NCBI GenBank assembly: GCA_045578725.1
Contig: JAZNKS010000016.1
Location: 1 to 64,000, forward strand
Source of the DNA: Flemingiibacterium sp045578725
Lineage (GTDB): Bacteria > Bacillota > Clostridia > Oscillospirales > CAG-272
Length of the DNA: 64,000 nucleotides
Reading direction: 5' to 3'
A program made the position numbers and the translations under genes. Every line of letters begins with the position of its first letter. The stretch's first letter is position 1. Positions 16,960-24,529 of the stretch are shown piece after piece. The notes beneath the pieces were generated by a model. That model was not told where the DNA came from, ran no database searches, and worked only from the letters and a program-made list of their open reading frames with translations.

Positions 16960-18879
16960 ATGAAGTGCATCAACATCAATGTCACACCGGCAAGCTTCGC
17001 CTCCGCCATCGAAAAGGCAAAGGCCGCTTTCGCCAAAAAAGGTGACCACGAAATCACGCTTTCGCTGGCCGGCGGCGCTTACAACCTGAGTGAGCCTGTC
17101 GAGCTGGATGCCGCCTCTTTCCCGGGCGAGGCCCGCCTGCGCATGATCGGCGGCGGACGGATCAAGCCGGTCTTCTCGGCTACCAAAGCCCTTCCCACCG
17201 AAAGCTTCAAGCCCGTTGCCGGCAAGCCTTACTATGTCTGCCAGCTGGCAAAAGAAGCGGACGGTCAGTATCCCAACCTCCGCGCTGTCTATGTCAACGG
17301 CAAGATCGTCGATGTTTCCCGCACGTCCGAGTACCGCACGGTCAGCCCCTTCAAGCGCGGCGAGGAGGAGTATTTCGTCCGTCAGGGTACCTGGGGCACC
17401 GATTACAATCACCGCATCTATGTCCCGATCGAATCCGTTGAGGAAGCCGGCATCGAAAACTGCAAGGGCGCCGAGCTTCACATCCGCGTTGAGTGGGAAT
17501 TCAAGATCTACCACATCGACTATATTGACACCGAGGACACCTATACCGATGAGGAAGGCAATAAATTCGTTGCCATGCAGCTGATCAAGGAGGAAGGCAA
17601 GACCGGAAACGGCTCGCTGAGCGTCTGCAAGCGCGTCTTCTTCATCTGCAACACCACCTCGGTTCTCACCACCCCCGGCCAGTATGCCTATGAGCGCGCT
17701 GTCGGCAAGCTCTATTACTATCCCGAAGGCAAGATCGAAGACTGTATCTTCAATCTCGGCACACAGACCTATCTCTTCAACTTCAAGAATTTCGCATCCC
17801 TCACCCTCCGCGGCATCACCTTCACCGGGCTGGAGGATGAAATTCTCACCAAGGTCGGTTACTATGCCGCCGGTCAGGCCGGCAGATGGCAGGAAGCCTT
17901 CCCCGAAATCTTCCCGCATGCCGGTGCCGTCAAGGTGGACAGCTGCGGCGAGATGGATGTGGATGCCTGCACCTTCACCGATCTGCCCTGCGACGGTATC
18001 TCGCTGATCGGTCTTCTGAACAATGTCACCATCCGCAATTCCCGCTTCACCAACATCGGTGCTACTGCGATCCGAGTCGGCCGTCCCGTTCCCTACAGCG
18101 AAACCGAACAGATCAATGACATCGAAATTGTCAACAACTTCCTTGACAACATCGGCTTCACCTATGAAAACAGCTGCTCGATCCTCGTCACCCATGTCCG
18201 CGGCGGCAAGCTGAACCACAACACCGTTCTCCGCTCCTCCTACAGCGCCTTCTCGCTGGGCTGGAAGTGGAACGTTGCCGACTGGGAATACGGCGCACAG
18301 GTCAACCTTGAAAACGTTGAGGTTGCATACAACTACATCAAGTCCTTTGTTATGAATATGCGCGACGGCGGCGGCATCTACACGCTGGGCGGCAACGTCA
18401 ATGTCGGTCACGCATCCTTCATCAACACGCTCCATGACAACTATGTCATCGAGGATGAGCTGACCTGCCCCGAAAACGGCTTCTTCGGTTCCCTCTATCA
18501 TGACGGTGCCTCCTCCAACTGGCACACCCATGACAATATCGTTGTCCACAATCCGGCGCTCACCGGCTCCACCAGCTCCTACAGCGCCCGCATCTATCTG
18601 CAGGCCGCCCGTCCCTTCGTCGGAAGCACCGAGGGTCAGGCCGCATGGCACATCCTCTGCGAGAACAACTACATCACCGGCTGCAAGAATTTCGGTGAGG
18701 TTTACCGCAGCCAGGCCGTCGATCCGGAAAAGGCATCCAATATGCTTGACTGGAGCCGCGATCTGCGCGAGGTGAACACTCATATGCTGAAGTCGCCCAA
18801 GGATCTGAAGAAGTATCCCGAGGCTGTCCGCATCATGAACTTCAGCGGATGCGATCCCAAGATCGGCAAGAAGAGATAA
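16960..18879 (+). CDS. Right-handed parallel beta-helix protein (pectate lyase-like fold)
   Basis: 639 residues with many short beta-helix coils: DVDACTFTDLPCDGISLIG, NVTIRNSRFTNIGATAIRVG, IEIVNNFLDNIGFTYENS and NVEVAYNYIKSFVMNMRDGGG. This fold is used by polysaccharide lyases and glycosidases such as GH28, PL1 and GH120-like enzymes; I cannot assign the family or catalytic residues. No signal peptide, so it probably acts on imported oligosaccharides. The start follows AGAAAGGA. It has its own promoter and a strong terminator, so it is monocistronic. Confidence 0.75.
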   Translation: MKCININVTPASFASAIEKAKAAFAKKGDHEITLSLAGGAYNLSEPVELDAASFPGEARLRMIGGGRIKPVFSATKALPTESFKPVAGKPYYVCQLAKEADGQYPNLRAVYVNGKIVDVSRTSEYRTVSPFKRGEEEYFVRQGTWGTDYNHRIYVPIESVEEAGIENCKGAELHIRVEWEFKIYHIDYIDTEDTYTDEEGNKFVAMQLIKEEGKTGNGSLSVCKRVFFICNTTSVLTTPGQYAYERAVGKLYYYPEGKIEDCIFNLGTQTYLFNFKNFASLTLRGITFTGLEDEILTKVGYYAAGQAGRWQEAFPEIFPHAGAVKVDSCGEMDVDACTFTDLPCDGISLIGLLNNVTIRNSRFTNIGATAIRVGRPVPYSETEQINDIEIVNNFLDNIGFTYENSCSILVTHVRGGKLNHNTVLRSSYSAFSLGWKWNVADWEYGAQVNLENVEVAYNYIKSFVMNMRDGGGIYTLGGNVNVGHASFINTLHDNYVIEDELTCPENGFFGSLYHDGASSNWHTHDNIVVHNPALTGSTSSYSARIYLQAARPFVGSTEGQAAWHILCENNYITGCKNFGEVYRSQAVDPEKASNMLDWSRDLREVNTHMLKSPKDLKKYPEAVRIMNFSGCDPKIGKKR

Positions 18880-18890
18880 TTCCCCAAACA

Positions 18891-18930
18891 AACCGAACGG
18901 TGCCGCGCATTGCGCGGCACCGTTTCTGTT
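18891..18930. terminator. Bidirectional terminator
   Basis: Stem AACGGTGCCGCG with CGCGGCACCGTT (about 18896-18923) and a short loop, serving the convergent beta-helix and solute-binding genes. Confidence 0.85.
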
Positions 18931-18936
18931 ATTCGG

Positions 18937-20391
18937 TTACTGCTGATTCTCCCGATACGTTTCCAGTGCCAGAGCCATTTCCTCTTCGACGGCGGATTTG
19001 TGCGCGTCGATGATGGAAGCCGCCGCATCGCTGCCAGCGAGAACCATATTGGTCAGCTCATTTCGCATGGTATTGCCCCATCCGAAGGCATAGCAAGTCA
19101 TATAGGTTCTTGTGGAACGGATGATATCCAGCATATCCTTGGTTTCCTCGTCCCGGATGTGCTTGGTCTGGAGCACCACCTCATAGTAATCCGGCACGAT
19201 ATCGCGGTAAGACAGATAGCTCATGGCATCCAGAATCACCGATGTGCTGTCAAGATCGGGATTGGTCTTCGGAACAGTCATGAAATAGCCCCACAGAGCG
19301 CTCGGGCTGATGTAATCCTCCTGCGATTCATCCAGCTTGGGCAGGGGAACGATGCCGTAATCGTCAAGCATCTCCGAATAGACACCACCGCCGTCGCCGC
19401 CCTTGATCTCACAGGCGGTAAAGAAAGCGCGTCTGGCGCCGTAGATTAACTCATAGTGATTGCCCGATGCCCGGTCATTGGCAAAATAGGCGGTACCGGC
19501 TTCACCGAATATCTTCGCCAGCTTTCCGGCAGTCTGAAAGAAGCGCTCGGATCCGGCCTTCAGAAGCGGCGTGCCGTCCTTGATTTCAATCGGCTTTTCA
19601 CCGCAGGCGGTAAACATCTGCATCACAAAATCCCGCATGGAGGCAAAGCCGTAGACGCTTTCACCTTCCTTGTTCCAGGTCCAGCTTTCATCGCCGTTCA
19701 GATTGGCACCGGCGCTGATATAGGTGTACAGCTTATCCAGCGTCCAATCGCCCGCCACGACCGTATCATAGGGCAAATCGAGCTTCAGATCCTCACACAT
19801 CCGCTTGTTGAAGTACATACACCAGGTTCCCTCAAAAGCGTACAAATTAAGGTCCGAAGAGAGAAAGTACAACGCATCGTTCTCTCCGATCCGGGCATCG
19901 TCGATGATAGCATGGTCCCACCAGGGCTCCTCCAAACAAAAGCCGGTACCGTCGGCCAGATTGTAGAACATTCCCTCAAGTGCCAACGTGCCGAGGGTAT
20001 CCGTGCGGCAATAAGCCACATCGTAGATGTCCTCATCCGCCATCACGGCTGTGCGAACCAGCTCATTGACATCTACTGTGTTTTCCTCAACGATGTCCAC
20101 CTTATACATCTCCTCAACAGTGCTGTTCCGCGTCCAGACCGCATCGTTCAGGATATCGCCGTCAAGCGTTTCCACATCAATAATGTTGTAGAAATTGCTG
20201 ATATGCTCAGGCCAGTTCAGGAACCGGAATTCCTCCCCGCCCATATCGAGGCTGCCGAAATCGTAGTCCGCCCCGGGAGCCGCTGCGGATTGAGAATCGG
20301 TGGTGTCAGGAGTGTCCGTCGGTGTGCCGCCGCAGGCCGCCGTCTGGGCTGCCGTCATCAAAACGAGCACTAATGCCAGTTTACGCTTCAT
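18937..20391 (-). CDS. Orphan extracellular solute-binding lipoprotein
   Basis: 484 residues. A lipoprotein signal peptide ends in QTAAC (Cys20), followed by a Thr/Asp/Ser-rich linker and a large bi-lobed binding domain of the family 1 type. It shares blocks with the protein at 45187-46611, for example DGDILNDAVWTRNSTVEEM against VVNDAVYERNRTVEEL, GDWTLDKLYTYI against GSWTLDAFLKLA, and DDYGIVPLPK against DDFGIVPLPK. No permease or ATPase gene is near, so it must use transport genes elsewhere or act as a sensor subunit. A divergent AraC regulator lies upstream. Confidence 0.85.
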   Translation of the reverse strand: MKRKLALVLVLMTAAQTAACGGTPTDTPDTTDSQSAAAPGADYDFGSLDMGGEEFRFLNWPEHISNFYNIIDVETLDGDILNDAVWTRNSTVEEMYKVDIVEENTVDVNELVRTAVMADEDIYDVAYCRTDTLGTLALEGMFYNLADGTGFCLEEPWWDHAIIDDARIGENDALYFLSSDLNLYAFEGTWCMYFNKRMCEDLKLDLPYDTVVAGDWTLDKLYTYISAGANLNGDESWTWNKEGESVYGFASMRDFVMQMFTACGEKPIEIKDGTPLLKAGSERFFQTAGKLAKIFGEAGTAYFANDRASGNHYELIYGARRAFFTACEIKGGDGGGVYSEMLDDYGIVPLPKLDESQEDYISPSALWGYFMTVPKTNPDLDSTSVILDAMSYLSYRDIVPDYYEVVLQTKHIRDEETKDMLDIIRSTRTYMTCYAFGWGNTMRNELTNMVLAGSDAAASIIDAHKSAVEEEMALALETYRENQQ

Positions 20392-20456
20392 ACAAAAATC
20401 CTCCTTTTGCGAAACGCTTTACTTTGAAAAATTCTGTGACATTTTCTGCTTTCGCA

Positions 20457-20491
20457 TTGACATTATAACACAGTTATGGTATAATTGTCAA
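20457..20491. promoter_or_regulatory. Face-to-face overlapping promoters with central dyad
   Basis: Plus strand: TTGACA 20457-20462, 17 bases, TATAAT 20480-20485 (AraC gene). Minus strand: TTGACA 20491-20486, 18 bases, TATAAT 20467-20462 (solute-binding gene). The two promoters occupy the same 35 bases, so only one can be used at a time. A dyad ATAAC-ACA-GTTAT (20466-20478) lies in the middle. Confidence 0.85.
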
Positions 20492-20512
20492 TGAAATAAA
20501 GGGCTTATCGGG

Positions 20513-21358
20513 ATGGCTATTATGACAAAAAGTGCATTTGTAAAAAACGAGTGGGATCTTTTCTATGAAGCTTTCCGGGATCTGGCCGGTCGCTGCGTTG
20601 CCAATTACAACACCATGTATGCAGGAACACGGCCGCATTTTCACAGAGCCTTTGAGCTGGTCTGCGTGCTGGAGGGGGAGATGCATATGACTATCTGGAA
20701 CGAACCGATCACGGTGTATCCAGGCCAGACAGCTGTATTTGAGGAGTTCGCCCTGCACGCGGCGCTGCCAACCGGCGAAGGACGGTATATCACCATCCTG
20801 ATCCCCGACCGGTATCTGGAACGCTTCCGCCGTCTGCGAGGAGACCGTCAGCTGGCCTCCCACATCTGCCTGCACGATGAGAATGAGTTGATCCCCGCCG
20901 CCTGCCGAGCCCTGGCAGCAATAAACAATCCCGCTCTCTCCGATACCGAAACGGATGCCTACCGGCAATCGGTGATCGACACGCTTCTCTTTTCGATTGC
21001 CCGGCAGGTCGGCTTCATTGAAAAGCCGGCAACTACCTCAGAGCGGATGCTGCCGATTATCGCCTATGTCATCGATCGGCTGGATCAGAATCTCACCGTA
21101 CGCCAGATCGCCCCCCGATTTGGTTACACACCGCGGATGCTGACCCGGCACTTCACAGAATTCGCAGGCATCAGTCTGAAAGAATTCATCACCATCAACA
21201 AGATTTCCTATGCCAAACAGCTGCTCCAACAGGGTGTCACGCTTTCAAAAGCGGCTGAAAAGAGCGGATTTGGTTGTCTGCGTACCTTTCATCGGGTCTT
21301 TCTGGAAAGCGAGGGCATCACGCCCGGATGTTATCAGATGCAGATTACCCGCAAATAA
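20513..21358 (+). CDS. AraC-family regulator
   Basis: 281 residues. The N-terminal cupin-like sensor domain includes RPHFHRAFELVCVLEGEMHM. The C-terminal DNA-binding domain runs from DQNLTVRQIAPRFGYTPRMLTRHF to KAAEKSGFGCLRTFHRVFLESEGITPG. The start may be 20513 or the ATG at 20522; AAAGGG fits the first better. It probably controls the divergent solute-binding lipoprotein through the shared 20457-20491 region. Confidence 0.87.
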   Translation: MAIMTKSAFVKNEWDLFYEAFRDLAGRCVANYNTMYAGTRPHFHRAFELVCVLEGEMHMTIWNEPITVYPGQTAVFEEFALHAALPTGEGRYITILIPDRYLERFRRLRGDRQLASHICLHDENELIPAACRALAAINNPALSDTETDAYRQSVIDTLLFSIARQVGFIEKPATTSERMLPIIAYVIDRLDQNLTVRQIAPRFGYTPRMLTRHFTEFAGISLKEFITINKISYAKQLLQQGVTLSKAAEKSGFGCLRTFHRVFLESEGITPGCYQMQITRK

Positions 21359-21360
21359 CA

Positions 21361-21390
21361 AAATTGCTGTGCAAAGCACAGCAATTTTTT
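21361..21390 (+). terminator. Rho-independent terminator
   Basis: Perfect 12-bp stem AAATTGCTGTGC (21361-21372) with 21376-21387, a 3-base AAA loop and a T6 tract. Confidence 0.92.
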
Positions 21391-21395
21391 ATCCT

Positions 21396-21700
21396 TTATA
21401 CCGGATCCCGGCTCATGGTGAAGACCAGCTCGCCGCCCTTCATGGCTTCGCGCACGGAGAGGGTGAAATCCGTCAGCTCACGGCCGTTGAAGGTGACGCG
21501 CTTTGTATAGATACCCTCTCCCTCACGGCGGATGATGAGATCGCCGGCGGGCAGATGCATCACGGCGCGGGGATGGCGGGGCGTGCCGCAGATATAGGTA
21601 TCAAAGCCGCTGATGGGAAACAGGCCCAGCACGTTCCACAGATAGCAGGAGGAAAGGCCTCCGCTGTCAAATCTATGTAATTGATATATTCAGAATTCAT
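21396..21700 (-). pseudogene. Collapsed GH92-like alpha-mannosidase gene
   Basis: The C-terminal end of a GH92-type alpha-mannosidase is recognisable: GGLSSCYLWNVLGLFPISG, then YICGTPRHPRAVMHLPAGD and VTFNGRELTDFTLS, ending GGELVFTMSRDP. That frame has no start; going upstream it hits a stop at 21690-21692. In another frame an ATG at 21700, with a well-spaced GGAG, encodes MNSEYINYIDL and then runs into the first frame. A good promoter lies upstream. The simplest reading is an intact 5' end joined to the last 90 or so codons by a large internal deletion, with loss of frame. Normal GH92 enzymes have about 700 residues. Confidence 0.65.
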
Positions 21701-21757
21701 GTCCGTTTCTCCGTTCTGTCAATTTCTGCCGTTCTCTGTTCCGTACGGTTCATTTTC

Positions 21758-21786
21758 ATTATAGCATATCCGGATACATTTGTAAA
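21758..21786 (-). promoter_or_regulatory. Promoter of the collapsed GH92 gene
   Basis: TTTACA (21786-21781), 17 bases, TATAAT (21763-21758), leftward. Confidence 0.7.
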
Positions 21787-21796
21787 GTAAATCCGC

Positions 21797-21835
21797 AAAA
21801 AAGGAGGTACCGCAGATGCGATACCTCCCGGTTAA
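21797..21835 (-). terminator. Terminator of the flavodiiron gene
   Basis: Leftward GGAGGTATCGC pairs with GCGGTACCTCC (one G-U pair), followed by a T6 tract on the minus strand. Confidence 0.8.
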
Positions 21836-21849
21836 TCGGATGTTATGGC

Positions 21850-23640
21850 TCAGCCAATCGGTTCAAAATCCGCCGCGCCATGCTTGCAGAGCGGGCAGAT
21901 GAAGTCCTCGGGCAGCGTTTCGCCCTCGTAGACATAGCCGCAGACCTTGCAGACCCAGCCCTTCTTGCCCTCGGTTTCGGGCTTCGGCTTCACATGGTTC
22001 TGATAGTAGGTGTAGGTCATGCTCTCCCGGTCGGAGATGACTCTGGCCTCGCTCACCGTGCAGATAAACATTCCGTGGGTATCCAGATCCATATACTGCT
22101 CCACCTGCAGCGAGAGGAAGGAATTGATATACCGCGGCAGGAAGATCAGGCCGTTATCCGAGCGCAGAGGCTCACAGCCCTCAAACTTGTTGACATTGCG
22201 GCCGCTCTGGAAGCCGAACTTTTCAAAGACGGCGAAGGGCGCATCCACACTCAGACAGTTGATGTTCATCTTGCCGGTCTGGCGGATGATGTGATGCGAA
22301 TAGTTCTCCTTGTTGATCGTTACGGCGATCCGGTTGGGTGTGTTGGTCACCTGCGTCACCGTGTTGACAATCAGGCCGTTGTCCTTCTTGCCGTCATTGG
22401 AGGTGATAACATACAGACCGTATCCGATGTTGAAGAGGGCACTCATATCATTCTTGTTGGCGGTATCATCCCGGATGGCCAGATATTCCCGGCAGAGCTC
22501 CTCGGCCATCGCATTCAGCTGTGCCGTACTGTCTTCGTTCAGCGCGGACACGATCCGGACCGTCGTATCGGTGTAAGTGATATTCTGCGCCTTTTCCAGC
22601 ATATTCCGCATCACCTTGGCGGCCTGCGGAGCCCAGCTGCCGTTTTCGATGAGGCCGACCGTGCGGTCGCGGAAGCCGCGCTCGGTCAGATGATGGATGA
22701 AATCACGCATGAACGGGAAGATTTCCGCATTGTAGGTGGTGGTGGCCAGAACCAGCTTGCTGTAACGGAAAGCATCGCTGACCGCTTCGGCCATATCACA
22801 GCGCGCCAGATCGTGAACAACAACCTTCGGGCAGCCTTCTTCCTTCAGCTTTTCGGCCAGCTGGAGAACGGCCTTCTTCGTGTTGCCGTAGACCGAGGTA
22901 TAGGCGATGACGATTCCGTCCGCCTCGGGCTGATAGCTCGACCAGGTATCGTACAGATTGAGATAGTAGCCGAGATTTTCCTTCAGGACAGGGCCGTGCA
23001 GGGGGCAGATCGTCTGGATATCCAGGCCGGCTGCCTTCTTTAACAGCTTCTGAACCTGTGCTCCGTACTTGCCGACGATGCCGATATAGTACCGGCGTGC
23101 CTCATCGGCCCACGGTTCATCAGCGTCCAGAGCACCGAATTTGCCAAATCCGTCAGCCGAGAAAAGAACCTTATCCGTACTGTCATAGGTGACAATGACC
23201 TCCGGCCAATGGACCATCGGCGCGGTGACAAAGGTGAGATTGTGGCGGCCGAGGGGAAGCTTGTCGCCCTCGCCGACCACGATCTGGCGATCCTCGAAAT
23301 CCGTGCCGAAGAAATTCTTCATCATTGTGAAAGCCTTGGCCGAGGATACCACCGTCGCCTCGGGATAGGTGCGCATGAACTGGAGAATGTTGGCGGAATG
23401 GTCCGGCTCCATATGCTGTACGATGAGATAATCCGGCTTCCGGGCACCGAGCACATTCTGGATGTTGTCCAGCCACTCGTGGGTAAAGCGGGCATCGACG
23501 GTATCCATGACAGCGATTTCATCGTCAAGAATGACATACGAGTTGTAGGCTATTCCTCTCGGAACGGCATACTGGCCCTCAAAGAGATCGATCTGGCGGT
23601 CGTTGACACCGACATATTTGATTGTGTCTGTAATAAACAT
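21850..23640 (-). CDS. Flavodiiron protein fused to flavin reductase and rubredoxin
   Basis: A 596-residue oxygen/nitric oxide reductase that carries its own electron chain. Residues 1-240 are the beta-lactamase-fold diiron domain with ligands His76, Glu78, Asp80, His144, Asp163 and His215. Residues 243-390 are a flavodoxin domain (VIAYTSVYGNTKKAV). Residues about 400-550 are an FMN-binding flavin reductase domain, and residues 561-596 are a rubredoxin with Cys564, Cys567, Cys582 and Cys585. The fusion would pass electrons from a pyridine nucleotide to O2 or NO inside one chain. A Crp/Fnr regulator is divergent. The start follows GGGAGAAGG. Confidence 0.93.
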   Translation of the reverse strand: MFITDTIKYVGVNDRQIDLFEGQYAVPRGIAYNSYVILDDEIAVMDTVDARFTHEWLDNIQNVLGARKPDYLIVQHMEPDHSANILQFMRTYPEATVVSSAKAFTMMKNFFGTDFEDRQIVVGEGDKLPLGRHNLTFVTAPMVHWPEVIVTYDSTDKVLFSADGFGKFGALDADEPWADEARRYYIGIVGKYGAQVQKLLKKAAGLDIQTICPLHGPVLKENLGYYLNLYDTWSSYQPEADGIVIAYTSVYGNTKKAVLQLAEKLKEEGCPKVVVHDLARCDMAEAVSDAFRYSKLVLATTTYNAEIFPFMRDFIHHLTERGFRDRTVGLIENGSWAPQAAKVMRNMLEKAQNITYTDTTVRIVSALNEDSTAQLNAMAEELCREYLAIRDDTANKNDMSALFNIGYGLYVITSNDGKKDNGLIVNTVTQVTNTPNRIAVTINKENYSHHIIRQTGKMNINCLSVDAPFAVFEKFGFQSGRNVNKFEGCEPLRSDNGLIFLPRYINSFLSLQVEQYMDLDTHGMFICTVSEARVISDRESMTYTYYQNHVKPKPETEGKKGWVCKVCGYVYEGETLPEDFICPLCKHGAADFEPIG

Positions 23641-23696
23641 ATTTGCCTTCTCCCATTTATATTTGATGATACTTTTTGAAATTATTATTTTGGCAC

Positions 23697-23754
23697 TTGA
23701 CTTTGCATTTATATTATACTATAATAGTATCATAAAATCAGTTGAATATTCAAC
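23697..23754. promoter_or_regulatory. Fnr-gene promoter and palindromic operators
   Basis: TTGACT 23697-23702, 17 bases, TATAAT 23720-23725 (plus strand). A palindrome ATACTATAATAGTAT (23716-23730) covers the -10 box. A perfect 14-base palindrome GTTGAATATTCAAC (23741-23754) lies just after the start point and resembles Crp/Fnr-type sites. A leftward TATAAT for the flavodiiron gene overlaps the same stretch. Confidence 0.75.
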
Positions 23755-23788
23755 ATTCCAAAAATATTTTTCCGGGAAGTGTGACTGA

Positions 23789-24460
23789 ATGAAGCAATAC
23801 TTTGATGTTCTTCGGAGATGTCCGCTGTTTTGGCAGATAGAGGACGAGAATCTCCTCTCGATGCTCGGATGCCTCGGAGCCAAGCTTGCGCATTTTGATA
23901 AAAAGGAAACCATTCTCGCCGAGGGCGATGAGGCCCGCTATGTCGGCATCCTGCTGGCCGGCTCCGCTCAGATCATCCACATCGATTATTACGGCAACCG
24001 GAGTCTGGTTTTCGGTGTGGAGCCCGCCCAGCTCTTCTGCGAATCCTTCGCCTGCGCGGGCGTGGATTCCATCCCCGTGGATGTGGTAGCCACCGAGAAA
24101 AGTGACATTCTCTTCATCGACTGCGAGCGGATTACCCGCGCCTGCTCCCATGCCTGCAGCTTTCATCAGCAGATGATCTACAATCTGATGAAGATCGTCG
24201 CCACCGAAAATCTGCTGTTCCATCAGAAAATCGAGATTACTACCAAGCGTTCGACCCGTGATAAGCTGATGACCTATCTTCTGTCCGAAGCCAAAAAGAG
24301 TCATTCCAGCCGCTTCACAATTCCCTATGACCGGCAGGAGCTGGCCGATTATCTGGCAGTAGATCGGAGCGGCCTGTCGGTGGAGATCGGCAAGCTGATC
24401 CGCGAGGGTGTGATCCGGAGCCGGCGCCAGGAGTTTGAGCTGCTGGAAACGGAGCTGTAA
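23789..24460 (+). CDS. Crp/Fnr-family transcriptional regulator
   Basis: 223 residues: a cyclic-nucleotide-type beta-barrel (about 10-120), a dimer helix (QQMIYNLMKIVATENLLFHQKIEI) and a C-terminal winged helix with IPYDRQELADYLAVDRSGLSVEIGKL. Cysteines cluster at CESFACAG and RACSHACSF, which could bind heme or an iron-sulfur cluster, but no canonical Fnr N-terminal cysteine set is present. Divergent from the flavodiiron gene, it is most likely its O2/NO-responsive regulator. Palindromes in the shared promoter fit direct control and autoregulation. Confidence 0.88.
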   Translation: MKQYFDVLRRCPLFWQIEDENLLSMLGCLGAKLAHFDKKETILAEGDEARYVGILLAGSAQIIHIDYYGNRSLVFGVEPAQLFCESFACAGVDSIPVDVVATEKSDILFIDCERITRACSHACSFHQQMIYNLMKIVATENLLFHQKIEITTKRSTRDKLMTYLLSEAKKSHSSRFTIPYDRQELADYLAVDRSGLSVEIGKLIREGVIRSRRQEFELLETEL

Positions 24461-24490
24461 GCCGCCTGCGATATCCTGTTTATAAAACCG

Positions 24491-24508
24491 GCGGGCTTCA
24501 GAGCCCGC
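24491..24508 (+). other. Hairpin between the Fnr and GH36 genes
   Basis: GCGGGCT-TCAG-AGCCCGC, a perfect 7-bp stem without a T-tract, 22 bases before the GH36 start codon. It may be a processing or weak stop element. Confidence 0.5.
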
Positions 24509-24529
24509 AGATGAAAGTGAGGATAACCT

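Noticed and set aside
16762..18891. 709-codon minus-strand frame opposite the beta-helix gene
   Set aside because: It runs through tRNA-Val at one end, has no promoter or ribosome site, and the plus-strand gene has beta-helix repeats, a promoter and a terminator.
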